Shown here piece after piece: positions 17,843 through 24,618 of a stretch of DNA of 64,000 nucleotides. The stretch comes from JACKCD01 sp041390905 (GTDB lineage Bacteria; Chloroflexota; Anaerolineae; Promineifilales; Promineifilaceae): contig JAWKPA010000013.1 of assembly GCA_041390905.1 (NCBI GenBank), forward strand, positions 682,001 to 746,000, given 5' to 3'. A program made the position numbers and the translations under genes. Numbering within the stretch: the first letter of the stretch is position 1; each line of letters starts with the position of its first letter. Below the pieces are notes generated by a model. It was not told the origin of the DNA. It searched no databases and saw nothing but the letters and a program-made list of their open reading frames with translations.

Positions 17843-17919
17843 TTTGTTCCGTCAACCCCATGAGATCCCAAAGACCCTCTCTTAAGCAAAGAAGGTGGCA
17901 TTTGGGTAAATTTTGAGGG

Positions 17920-17948
17920 TTGACGGGGTTTCGCTCATCTGATATAGT
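17920..17948 (+). promoter_or_regulatory. Strong sigma70-type promoter for the exporter leader
   Basis: TTGACG (17920-17925), a 17-bp spacer, then TATAGT (17943-17948). Transcription would start near 17955, about 30 nt before the leader ORF. Confidence 0.75.
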
Positions 17949-17983
17949 TTCAAGGCGTTAAGCAAAATCTTGAAAGGAGTTAA

Positions 17984-18091
17984 ATGGCGCAAATGTTGAT
18001 GATTATCAAAGCACACAACACACACAGCAGCGGCACCCCGTTTCGGGGGCGTTTTGCCTTGTCTGCTGCCTGTTTGCGCCAATGGCTCTGA
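17984..18091 (+). CDS. 35-codon leader peptide upstream of the ABC exporter
   Basis: A small ORF with a perfect SD (AAAGGAG, 4 nt from the ATG), downstream of a consensus-like promoter and upstream of two tandem terminators. The peptide starts MAQMLMIIKAHNTHS and ends ACLRQWL. It resembles no protein family I know. Its last codons (18076-18087, GCGCCAATGGCT) can pair with the 5' arm of the first terminator, as expected of a regulatory leader. The arrangement parallels BmrB-bmrCD of Bacillus subtilis, where translation of a leader controls a heterodimeric multidrug exporter. Confidence 0.7.
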   Translation: MAQMLMIIKAHNTHSSGTPFRGRFALSAACLRQWL

Positions 18092-18201
18092 TTTTTCTGG
18101 ATTAACCTCCTAAGTCTGTTCAGCCACGGCGCACTTTCTGCCCCGTGGCTTTTTTATTTCAGCCACCACCAAGCCACGGGGTCCCTTGTGTCCCGTGGCT
18201 T
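18076..18201 (+). promoter_or_regulatory. Candidate transcription attenuator with mutually exclusive hairpins
   Basis: Five segments can pair in two exclusive ways. Segment 1 is GCGCCaaTGGCT (18076-18087), 2 is AGCCAcGGCGC (18122-18132), 3 is CCCCGTGGCT (18141-18150), 4 is AGCCACGGGG (18172-18181) and 5 is CCCGTGGCTT (18192-18201). 2:3 and 4:5 give two terminators. 1:2 and 3:4 (10 perfect pairs) give hairpins without T-tracts, so read-through. A ribosome finishing the leader ORF would cover segment 1 and favour termination; one stalled earlier would favour read-through. The pairing is read directly; the regulatory logic is inferred. Confidence 0.65.
18122..18155 (+). terminator. Intrinsic terminator 1
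   Basis: Stem AGCCACGG / CCGTGGCT (8 bp) with a 13-nt loop, followed by TTTTTT. Confidence 0.85.
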
Positions 18202-18207
18202 TTTTTG
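18171..18207 (+). terminator. Intrinsic terminator 2
   Basis: Stem AAGCCACGGG / CCCGTGGCTT (10 bp) with an 11-nt loop, followed by a run of T. Its arms are interchangeable with those of terminator 1. Confidence 0.88.
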
Positions 18208-18222
18208 TTTCCCGATCTTTTA

Positions 18223-18302
18223 TTCAGTAATCAGTTATGGGTGATTGGCAATTGGCGAAAGCGCCAAATTACTGGTTACTGGTTACTGGTTACTGGTTAC
18301 TG
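18223..18302. repeat. R3-type hairpin (GGTTACT units)
   Basis: A core ATTGGCGAAAGCGCCAAAT hairpin flanked on the right by four tandem TTACTGG units. It ends 3 bp before the exporter start codon. Confidence 0.75.
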
Positions 18303-18305
18303 ACT

Positions 18306-20150
18306 ATGAGTAAGCAAGCATTGAATTTAGAGGAAACTGTTGTTGAAAACCGATTGATCTCTTTTTGGCGGCTGTTGGCGGGGCATCGGTTGTTGTATTT
18401 AACGGCCGTTATCGCCCTCGGTCTCGCTGCTCTGGCGCAAACAGGTATTTTCTACCTGTTGCGCTACTTTGTAGACACCGTGCTGCCTAGCGAAACGCTG
18501 GCGGCGCAGTTGCCCTGGGTAGCCGTAGGGTTTGTGGCCCTGGCTCTGGTGCAAGGTGGCTTTACCTTCACCAGCGGCCGGCTGGCTGCCTATGCGGCCG
18601 AGCAAATTGCCTTGCAGGTGCGAAACTATCTGTATGACCATATTCAGCGGCTGAGTTTTACCTACCACGACAACCAGCAGACGGGTGAGCTGTTGCAGCG
18701 GGCTACGTCTGATGTGGAAGCACTGCGGAAGCTGTTTGCCGAGCAGGGGGTGGGAATTGGGCGCATTGTGCTGATGTTTGTGGTGAATTTTGTGGCGATT
18801 GTGGCGATTAACGGCCGTTTGGCTCTCTACTCCATCGTCATCATCCCCATTGTCCTCATCATTGCCGTCTACTTCTTCAAAAAAGTAGGCGAAGTCTTTG
18901 ATGCCTTCCAGGAACAGGAAGCCGTCTTGTCCAACCGGCTACAGGAACACCTCACCGGCATTCGCGTCGTCAAGGCGTTTGCCCGGCAAGCGTATGAACT
19001 AGAGCGGTTTGAGGCCGATAACTACGAAAAATTCCGGCGCGGTCGGCGGCTCTCCAGAATGCACGCCATCTTCTGGCCCAGCACCGATGTAATCACCGGG
19101 CTGCAAATGATTGCCGGGTTTTACATTGGCGCACAAATGGCAATCGAGGGAACCATCACCGTGGGTGCTTTTCTGGCCTACGCCGGGTTCCTCGGTCAAA
19201 TCATTTGGCCCATCCGCAACCTGGGGCGGCTCATTGCCGACATTTCCACGGGTGACGTGGCCTTTACCCGCATCAAGCACATTATGCGCGAAACGCGGGA
19301 ACCGCTGGCCGAACAAGGCACCGTGGTGCCAGGGCCAAACGGGCTGCGCGGTGAGCTTGTGTTCCACCACGTTGATTTTGCCTATGATGCCGACACGCCA
19401 GTGCTGCACGACATTGATTTTGCCGTGCGGCCGGGGCAGGTGGTGGCTCTGCTGGGCGGCACGGGGTCGGGCAAAACGTCGCTGGTGGGGCTGCTGCCTC
19501 GCTTCTATGACTATACCAGCGGCTCGATTACGCTCGATGGCATTGAGCTGCGGGAATATCGGCGGCAAGAGCTGCGGCAGCAGATTGGGATTGTCATGCA
19601 AGAACCGTTTCTCTTTTCTGGCACCGTCCGCGACAACATTGCCTATGGCGCGGGGCGGGCGGTGACGGAGGAGGAAATTGTGGCGGCGGCGAAGGCAGCA
19701 GCGGTTCACGATGTGGTTATGAGTTTCCCCAAGGGGTATGACACGATTGTGGGTGAACGGGGTGTGACGCTTTCCGGTGGGCAGAAGCAGCGGGTGACAT
19801 TGGCGCGGACGCTGTTGATTAACCCTCGTATTCTGATTCTCGACGATGCAACGTCGTCGGTGGACACGGAAACGGAGGCGGAGATTCGGTCGGCACTGCT
19901 GACGCTGATGCAAGACCGAACGACGTTTGTCATTGCCCACCGCATTCAAACGGTGATGACGGCCGATCTGATTTTGGTGCTGGAAAACGGCCGTATTGTC
20001 CAGCGCGGAACCCATGATGAACTCGTTGACGAGCCGGGTATCTACCAACAGATCTACGATTTGCAGGCGCGAATTGAGGAAGAGCTGGAAGAGGATTTGG
20101 CAACGGTTAACGGGTACCAGAATGGATATGCAATGGTTGGTAGCCGGTGA
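18306..20150 (+). CDS. Heterodimeric ABC exporter, subunit with degenerate ATPase site
   Basis: A 614-residue exporter half: six membrane segments (about 20-320) followed by an ATPase domain. Walker A is GGTGSGKTS and the signature LSGGQKQR is canonical. Walker B reads ILILDDATSSVD, with Asp where the catalytic Glu should be, as in the degenerate half of TM287/288-type or BmrC/BmrD-type exporters. The start is placed at the ATG at 18306 (MSKQALNLEE), because the upstream 23 codons lie in a repeat. There is no SD. The neighbour at 20233 supplies the complementary half. Confidence 0.93.
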   Translation: MSKQALNLEETVVENRLISFWRLLAGHRLLYLTAVIALGLAALAQTGIFYLLRYFVDTVLPSETLAAQLPWVAVGFVALALVQGGFTFTSGRLAAYAAEQIALQVRNYLYDHIQRLSFTYHDNQQTGELLQRATSDVEALRKLFAEQGVGIGRIVLMFVVNFVAIVAINGRLALYSIVIIPIVLIIAVYFFKKVGEVFDAFQEQEAVLSNRLQEHLTGIRVVKAFARQAYELERFEADNYEKFRRGRRLSRMHAIFWPSTDVITGLQMIAGFYIGAQMAIEGTITVGAFLAYAGFLGQIIWPIRNLGRLIADISTGDVAFTRIKHIMRETREPLAEQGTVVPGPNGLRGELVFHHVDFAYDADTPVLHDIDFAVRPGQVVALLGGTGSGKTSLVGLLPRFYDYTSGSITLDGIELREYRRQELRQQIGIVMQEPFLFSGTVRDNIAYGAGRAVTEEEIVAAAKAAAVHDVVMSFPKGYDTIVGERGVTLSGGQKQRVTLARTLLINPRILILDDATSSVDTETEAEIRSALLTLMQDRTTFVIAHRIQTVMTADLILVLENGRIVQRGTHDELVDEPGIYQQIYDLQARIEEELEEDLATVNGYQNGYAMVGSR

Positions 20151-20228
20151 TCGGTAATCAGTAAACAGTAATCGGTAATCAGTGAGGCCAACTGATTACT
20201 GACTACTGATTACTGATTACTGACTGCC
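20150..20228. repeat. R3 hairpin (GGTAATCAGTAA units)
   Basis: GGTAATCAGTAA units and the inverted GATTACTGATTACTGA around a loop of about 10 nt, filling the whole gap between the two exporter genes. Confidence 0.85.
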
Positions 20229-20232
20229 GATA

Positions 20233-22086
20233 ATGGTAAAGAAAATGTCTGATCATTACTACGAAGAAGAAGAATTCACCGAAAGTTTTAACGGCCGTAC
20301 TATCATGCGAATTTTTCGGCATGGATGGAACCATTGGCCGCTGATGCTGGGGTTTATTGTTGGCATTGGTATGGTTTCGTTTCTCGAATCATACATGACG
20401 TATCTGACTAAGCGGATCATTGACGAAGGGATTATTCCGGGTGATATGGGGGCGGTGTGGACGATTTCGCTGCAATATATGCTGCTGTTTGTGGGTTTTG
20501 CGGTTTTTGTCTACCTGTTCATTATGTCGGCCGGGACGCTGGGCCACAGGGTGCAGTATGATTTGCGGAAGCAGATGTTTGCCCATATGCAGAAGCTGTC
20601 GCTTTCCTATTATGATCGCACCACCACCGGCTGGCTGATGTCGCGCACGATGTCGGATCCAACTCGCGTTGGCGACCTTGTTTCCTGGGGTTTCCTCGAC
20701 ATTATGTGGGCGGTAATGAGCATTGTGTCGGCCGTTGGTTTTATGATGTGGATTAACTGGCGGCTGGCGCTGGTGACGTTGGTCATTATTCCGCTGCTGG
20801 CTGTGGCCGCAATGCAGTTTGAGAAGCACATTTTGCGCGAATATCGGCTGGTGCGGAAGCTGAACTCGATGATTACGAGTTCGTACAGCGAGATGATCAA
20901 CGGGGTGCGGGTAATTAAGTCTCTGCGGCGTGAGGAGCGGAATCTGGGGCAGTTTGGTGAGCTGGCTGGTGATATGTACGAGGCTTCGTACCGGGCGGCA
21001 TGGCTGTCGGCACTGTTTTTGCCGGTGGTGCAGTTGATTAGCGCGGTGGGCGTAACGGCCGTTATTTGGTTCAGCGGGCGCGAATTCCAGAACGGGGCTG
21101 TGACCATTGGTGGTTTGCAGGCGTTTGTCTCCTACATCACCTTTATGATGTGGCCGATTCAGGAGCTGGCGCGGGTGTATGCCACCATGCAGCAGGCGAT
21201 TGCCTCTGGCGAGCGCATCTTCTCGCTGCTGGACACCAAACCGACAATTGTAGACGCACCCGGTGCCTCTGACCCTGGCACGCTGCGCGGCGACATTTTG
21301 TTCGACAACCTTACCTTTCAGTATGAAGAAGGGAAGCCAGTGTTGACCGACTTTACGCTGGAGATCAAGCAGGGTGAGACGGTGGCAATTGTGGGGCCAA
21401 CGGGCGCAGGTAAATCCACGCTGGTGAACCTGCTGTGTCGCTTCTATGACCCGACGGCCGGCACGGTGCGCTTTGGCGGCCGTGACTACCGGACGATGAC
21501 GCTGCATGCGATTCATTCGCGCATTGGCATGGTGCTGCAAACGCCGCATCTGTTTTCTGGCACGGTGCTGGAGAATTTGCGATACGGCCGTTTAGATGCC
21601 ACTGACGACGAGGTGGTAGCCGCTGCCCGGTTGGCCGGGGCGCATGAGTTCATCATTGACCTGGACGAAGGGTACGAAACCCAGGTGGGCGAGGGGGGCG
21701 TGTTGCTTTCCGTGGGGCAGAAGCAGCTTGTTAGCCTGGCACGGGCGGTGCTGGCAAAGCCCGATGTTTTCATCATGGATGAGGCGACGAGTTCGGTGGA
21801 CACGCTGACTGAGGCGCTGATTCAGCAGGGAATGGAGACGTTGATGGACGGCCGCACCAGCTTTGTCATTGCCCACCGGCTTTCGACCATCAAGAATGCG
21901 GATCGCATTTTGGTGATTGAAAACGGGGGGGTGTCGGAGATGGGAACCCATGCCGAACTGATTCGCCAGCGTGGTCATTACTATAATCTGTATACCAAGC
22001 AGTTCCGCGAACAAAAAGCGGAAGCGTATGGATTGGAGCTTGCTCCCTCGAATAGTGATACTACGAATCTCTCCCTGGCTGCTTAG
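20233..22086 (+). CDS. Heterodimeric ABC exporter, subunit with catalytic Glu
   Basis: A 617-residue exporter half with an acidic N-terminal stretch (YYEEEEF), six membrane segments and an ATPase domain. Walker A is GPTGAGKST and Walker B is the canonical VFIMDEATSSVD, but the signature is altered to LSVGQKQ. Paired with the 18306 product, this gives one canonical site (Walker A/B of this subunit plus LSGGQ of the partner) and one degenerate site. The cargo is likely a drug or lipid-like amphiphile. The start may be the ATG at 20233 or at 20245. Confidence 0.93.
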   Translation: MVKKMSDHYYEEEEFTESFNGRTIMRIFRHGWNHWPLMLGFIVGIGMVSFLESYMTYLTKRIIDEGIIPGDMGAVWTISLQYMLLFVGFAVFVYLFIMSAGTLGHRVQYDLRKQMFAHMQKLSLSYYDRTTTGWLMSRTMSDPTRVGDLVSWGFLDIMWAVMSIVSAVGFMMWINWRLALVTLVIIPLLAVAAMQFEKHILREYRLVRKLNSMITSSYSEMINGVRVIKSLRREERNLGQFGELAGDMYEASYRAAWLSALFLPVVQLISAVGVTAVIWFSGREFQNGAVTIGGLQAFVSYITFMMWPIQELARVYATMQQAIASGERIFSLLDTKPTIVDAPGASDPGTLRGDILFDNLTFQYEEGKPVLTDFTLEIKQGETVAIVGPTGAGKSTLVNLLCRFYDPTAGTVRFGGRDYRTMTLHAIHSRIGMVLQTPHLFSGTVLENLRYGRLDATDDEVVAAARLAGAHEFIIDLDEGYETQVGEGGVLLSVGQKQLVSLARAVLAKPDVFIMDEATSSVDTLTEALIQQGMETLMDGRTSFVIAHRLSTIKNADRILVIENGGVSEMGTHAELIRQRGHYYNLYTKQFREQKAEAYGLELAPSNSDTTNLSLAA

Positions 22087-22113
22087 GGTTCGTTCGTTAA
22101 TAACTTGGGATTT

Positions 22114-22146
22114 AGAAGTTCAACTTCTCTCAGAAGTTGAACTTCT
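22114..22146. repeat. R1 hairpin
   Basis: AGAAGTTCAACTTCT followed 3 bp later by AGAAGTTGAACTTCT. Confidence 0.85.
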
Positions 22147-22203
22147 GGAACTGCAAAGTTATTTTTGATTGGTTCCTTATGAATGCAGATTAGATAAATG
22201 GCG

Positions 22204-22258
22204 GAAGAAGTTCAACTCCTCACAAGAAATTCAACTTCTCAGAAGAAGTTGAACTTCT
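22204..22258. repeat. R1 hairpin array
   Basis: Three R1 units, the first two with base changes (GAAGTTCAACTCCT, GAAATTCAACTTCT). Confidence 0.8.
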
Positions 22259-22285
22259 AAATGATATTTCTAAATGGGCAATGTT

Positions 22286-22316
22286 CCAGGCGCAGAGGGC
22301 AAGCCTCTGCGCCTGG
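22286..22316. terminator. Hairpin between convergent genes
   Basis: A perfect 13-bp stem with a 5-nt loop. There is no adjacent T-run, so whether it terminates transcription is uncertain. Confidence 0.45.
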
Positions 22317-22329
22317 GAATCTAGTCAGC

Positions 22330-22713
22330 CTATGGTTCCAGAAGATTGATGTGCTCGCCGTGATCTGTATCTACGCGGATGGCATAATATTTCCAGGTCC
22401 CGTTGATGTTTGTGCCGTTGACGCGAATATTGCCGCTGCCATTGGGGCCACGGAGCGGAATGTACAACTCCGCATCCCCTCCGTTTCCAGGGTTGACGGC
22501 TCCCTGGGGGAACCGCACCACCGTGACCGGTTCGCCCAATGCCTGGCGGACTTCGGGGCTGTTTAGTGCCAGGTCAACACTGTGTTGATAAGGCTCCGTT
22601 TGGCGGATCGCAACGACACTGCCAATCAGGCTGATCACCACACAAAGCAGGGTGAGGACGAGAAGAATTCCTGCTGTTACCGCAACATTCTTGAGCGATC
22701 CATATCTGTTCAT
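22330..22713 (-). CDS. Coa1/Tim21-like membrane-anchored protein
   Basis: A 127-residue protein with one N-terminal membrane helix (about 11-33) and an extracytoplasmic domain. The pattern is SPEVRQALGEPVTV, then AELYIPLRGPNGSGNIRVNG, then GTWKYYAIRV. This matches the bacterial Coa1/Tim21 family, associated with cytochrome oxidase assembly in eukaryotes and of unclear role in bacteria. The ATG at 22713 is chosen for its GAGGTG SD at 6 nt spacing over the GTG at 22722. It appears monocistronic. Confidence 0.7.
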   Translation of the reverse strand: MNRYGSLKNVAVTAGILLVLTLLCVVISLIGSVVAIRQTEPYQHSVDLALNSPEVRQALGEPVTVVRFPQGAVNPGNGGDAELYIPLRGPNGSGNIRVNGTNINGTWKYYAIRVDTDHGEHINLLEP

Positions 22714-22846
22714 TGTTTTCACCTCGTCTTATTGAATGGGGTAACGTGTCTTGTCATTGGTACCAGTATAAATGGCTTGGTGCTGTGAAGCGAACTTGAG
22801 AGCGTATGACTTCGCACTTACTTTGTGAGCATGGAGAATACAACAG

Positions 22847-23440
22847 ATGGTATTCACGAACGAAAATGCGACTATTCCAAATGGACTTATAACAAACGAA
22901 TTTTTGATTCGGCCGTTGTTGGCAACCGATGTCGAATTAGACTATGCGGCCGTGATGGAAAGCCGGGAATTTTTGCGTATGTGGGAACAATCCAGTTGGC
23001 CGGCCGATGATTTCACCGTCGCTGAAAATCTCAAAGATCTACAACGACATGAACGCGAGCATAGCAACCGCGAATCGTTCACTTTTACGGTGATGAATCC
23101 AGGCGAAACAGAATGCCTCGGCTGCATCTACATTGTCCCGCGCAGTGGCCGCTGGTTGTCCCAGGCGGAAATAACGGACTTGGGCGATACAGAGTGGGCA
23201 AGTTATGAGGCGGTTGTTCTGTTCTGGATTCGGCAGTCACGTTTGGCCGAGGGAATGGATCGCCGATTGCTTGATGCTTTACGTCCGTGGTTGGCGCAAG
23301 AATGGACATTCGATGGCTACTTGTTCCAGACGAATGAGCAATTCGAGCAGCAAGTTGCTATGTTTGAAGCGGCTGGTTTGCAGCTTCAATTTGAGCTTAA
23401 GCTGCCAAAGCACGGCGGAAAAGAACGCGCTTACAGTTAA
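22847..23440 (+). CDS. GNAT-like acetyltransferase
   Basis: A 197-residue cytosolic protein. The layout FLIRPLLATDVELDYAAVMES, then TFTVMNPGETECLGCIYIVP, fits a GNAT fold (strand-helix start, then the central sheet). The acetyl-CoA pyrophosphate loop is not crisp (RQSRLAEGMDRRL is the nearest candidate). The acceptor is unknown. A 34-bp perfect palindrome separates it from the next gene. Confidence 0.6.
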   Translation: MVFTNENATIPNGLITNEFLIRPLLATDVELDYAAVMESREFLRMWEQSSWPADDFTVAENLKDLQRHEREHSNRESFTFTVMNPGETECLGCIYIVPRSGRWLSQAEITDLGDTEWASYEAVVLFWIRQSRLAEGMDRRLLDALRPWLAQEWTFDGYLFQTNEQFEQQVAMFEAAGLQLQFELKLPKHGGKERAYS

Positions 23441-23456
23441 TGCTTACGCTGTGGAC

Positions 23457-23490
23457 GATGTAGAGGCGAGGCATGCCTCGCCTCTACATC
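23457..23490. repeat. R5-like perfect palindrome around GCATGC
   Basis: A 34-bp perfect palindrome, arms GATGTAGAGGCGAGGCA and its complement. It shares the GAGGCATGCCTC core with the copies at 17811 and 37303 but has different arms. Confidence 0.88.
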
Positions 23491-23504
23491 GTATCGAGGC
23501 TTCT

Positions 23505-23966
23505 GTGCAGATTAAAACCTTTGCCGACATCGAACAAGAATTTATTGAGCGCGTTCATCGCTATGTGCTGTGCAGTGCCGCCACCGTAGACCGGCAGCAA
23601 CGCCCGCGCTCCCGCATTCTCCACCCCATTTGGGAAGGGGCAACGGGCTGGGTGTTAACCCATCGTCACTCGCACAAGAGCCATCATCTGGCGCATAATC
23701 CCTACGTTTCCCTGGCCTACATTGCCGACCCAATGAAGCCGGTGTATGCCGATTGTGTGGCGGAATGGGTAGATGATTTTGCCCAAAAGCAGCGCATTTG
23801 GGACAAATTTAAAAATACGCCAGAACCGCTGGGCTACGACCCAGCGTTGACATTTGGGCAGCTAGACGAAAACTGCGGCTTGCTTAAGTTAACACCGTGG
23901 CGCATCGCTCTTATTTCTTTTCCAGCCCCATCGCACGAGGAGGGGGAGAGGGTTTGGCGGCGGTAG
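23505..23966 (+). CDS. Pyridoxamine 5'-phosphate oxidase-like flavin-binding protein
   Basis: About 153 residues. The pattern YVLCSAATVDRQQRPRSRILHPIWEG, then HRHSHKSHHLAHNPYVSLAYI, and WDKFKNTPEPLGYDPA is typical of the PNPOx-like split-barrel general stress and F420/FMN families. The long ORF begins far upstream inside the GNAT gene. The first plausible start after the palindrome is GTG at 23505, with GAGG upstream. The substrate is unknown; FMN, heme or F420 are options in this fold. Confidence 0.7.
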   Translation: MQIKTFADIEQEFIERVHRYVLCSAATVDRQQRPRSRILHPIWEGATGWVLTHRHSHKSHHLAHNPYVSLAYIADPMKPVYADCVAEWVDDFAQKQRIWDKFKNTPEPLGYDPALTFGQLDENCGLLKLTPWRIALISFPAPSHEEGERVWRR

Positions 23967-24052
23967 GGCGTTGGGTGGGTGGGGGAAAACGGCCGTTTCT
24001 CCCCATCATGCCCCCAACCCATCATCATTTTGCGATAGTTAAAGCTGGCCTG

Positions 24053-24472
24053 TTACCAAAGGCTAGGAGCCTTTTGGCGGTTTAGCTCCTGGATATACGG
24101 CTCAATACACGGGTATTCCCGCCTCAACGCCTCAACTGTAAGCTGATGCGACTCGTTATCGAGCGGTAGATCTTTTTGCTCATACACACGCACAGCGTGC
24201 ATGCCATAAAGCCACAGCCCCATCCCGACTAGAAAGATTAACAAGGCAACTAACCAAAGTTGCTGTGTCAGGCAAAGCACAACCAGCACCAACCCCGTAC
24301 CCGGAGCAAACAGCTTAAGAGGCTGGCCGATTTTGTGAGCTTGTCGGCGTTTTGCCGCCCCGTCCAGATCGGGCAATTTCAGGCGAGCATAGGTTTCCTG
24401 GTAAATTCCGCTGCGATTGTAAACATCATGGGCGATTTTTTTGCAAAGATCAGCTTGCGTTGTGGCATCCAT
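24053..24472 (-). CDS. Hypothetical protein with two membrane segments
   Basis: A 139-residue protein. The soluble N-terminus (1-52) is Lys/Arg-rich, two adjacent hydrophobic stretches span about 57-90, and a charged tail ends in PYIQELNRQKAP. No family was recognised. The ATG at 24472 has only a weak AGAAG upstream. Confidence 0.55.
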   Translation of the reverse strand: MDATTQADLCKKIAHDVYNRSGIYQETYARLKLPDLDGAAKRRQAHKIGQPLKLFAPGTGLVLVVLCLTQQLWLVALLIFLVGMGLWLYGMHAVRVYEQKDLPLDNESHQLTVEALRREYPCIEPYIQELNRQKAPSLW

Positions 24473-24571
24473 CTTCTAATACCTTATGTAGACTGATAGA
24501 TCATTCGCGCCAAAACAGCGTGAATTGGGATGGTATTTTATAGATTTGCGTCCACACAGCAAGAGCTTGAA

Positions 24572-24605
24572 TTGAGAGACCGAAAGCCGCCTTTCGGTCT
24601 CTCAA
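24572..24605. terminator. Perfect 15-bp hairpin downstream of the FAD/GcvT gene
   Basis: TTGAGAGACCGAAAG, loop CCGC, then the exact complement, 13 bp past the stop codon of the minus-strand gene. There is no T-run; it could protect or end the transcript. Confidence 0.5.
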
Positions 24606-24618
24606 CTACGCAAGCACT

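Larger units (their letters stand above)
22087..22329. other. Intergenic region between convergent genes with R1 arrays and a terminator-like hairpin
   Basis: This gap holds R1 elements at 22114-22146 and 22204-22258 and a 13-bp-stem hairpin at 22286-22316 (CCAGGCGCAGAGG / CCTCTGCGCCTGG). No gene was seen. Confidence 0.6.

Noticed and set aside
18237..18305. N-terminal extension of exporter subunit 1
   Set aside because: These 23 codons are made of the R3 repeat (reading YWLLVTGYWLL), as in the extension before the M81 gene. The conserved protein starts at 18306.
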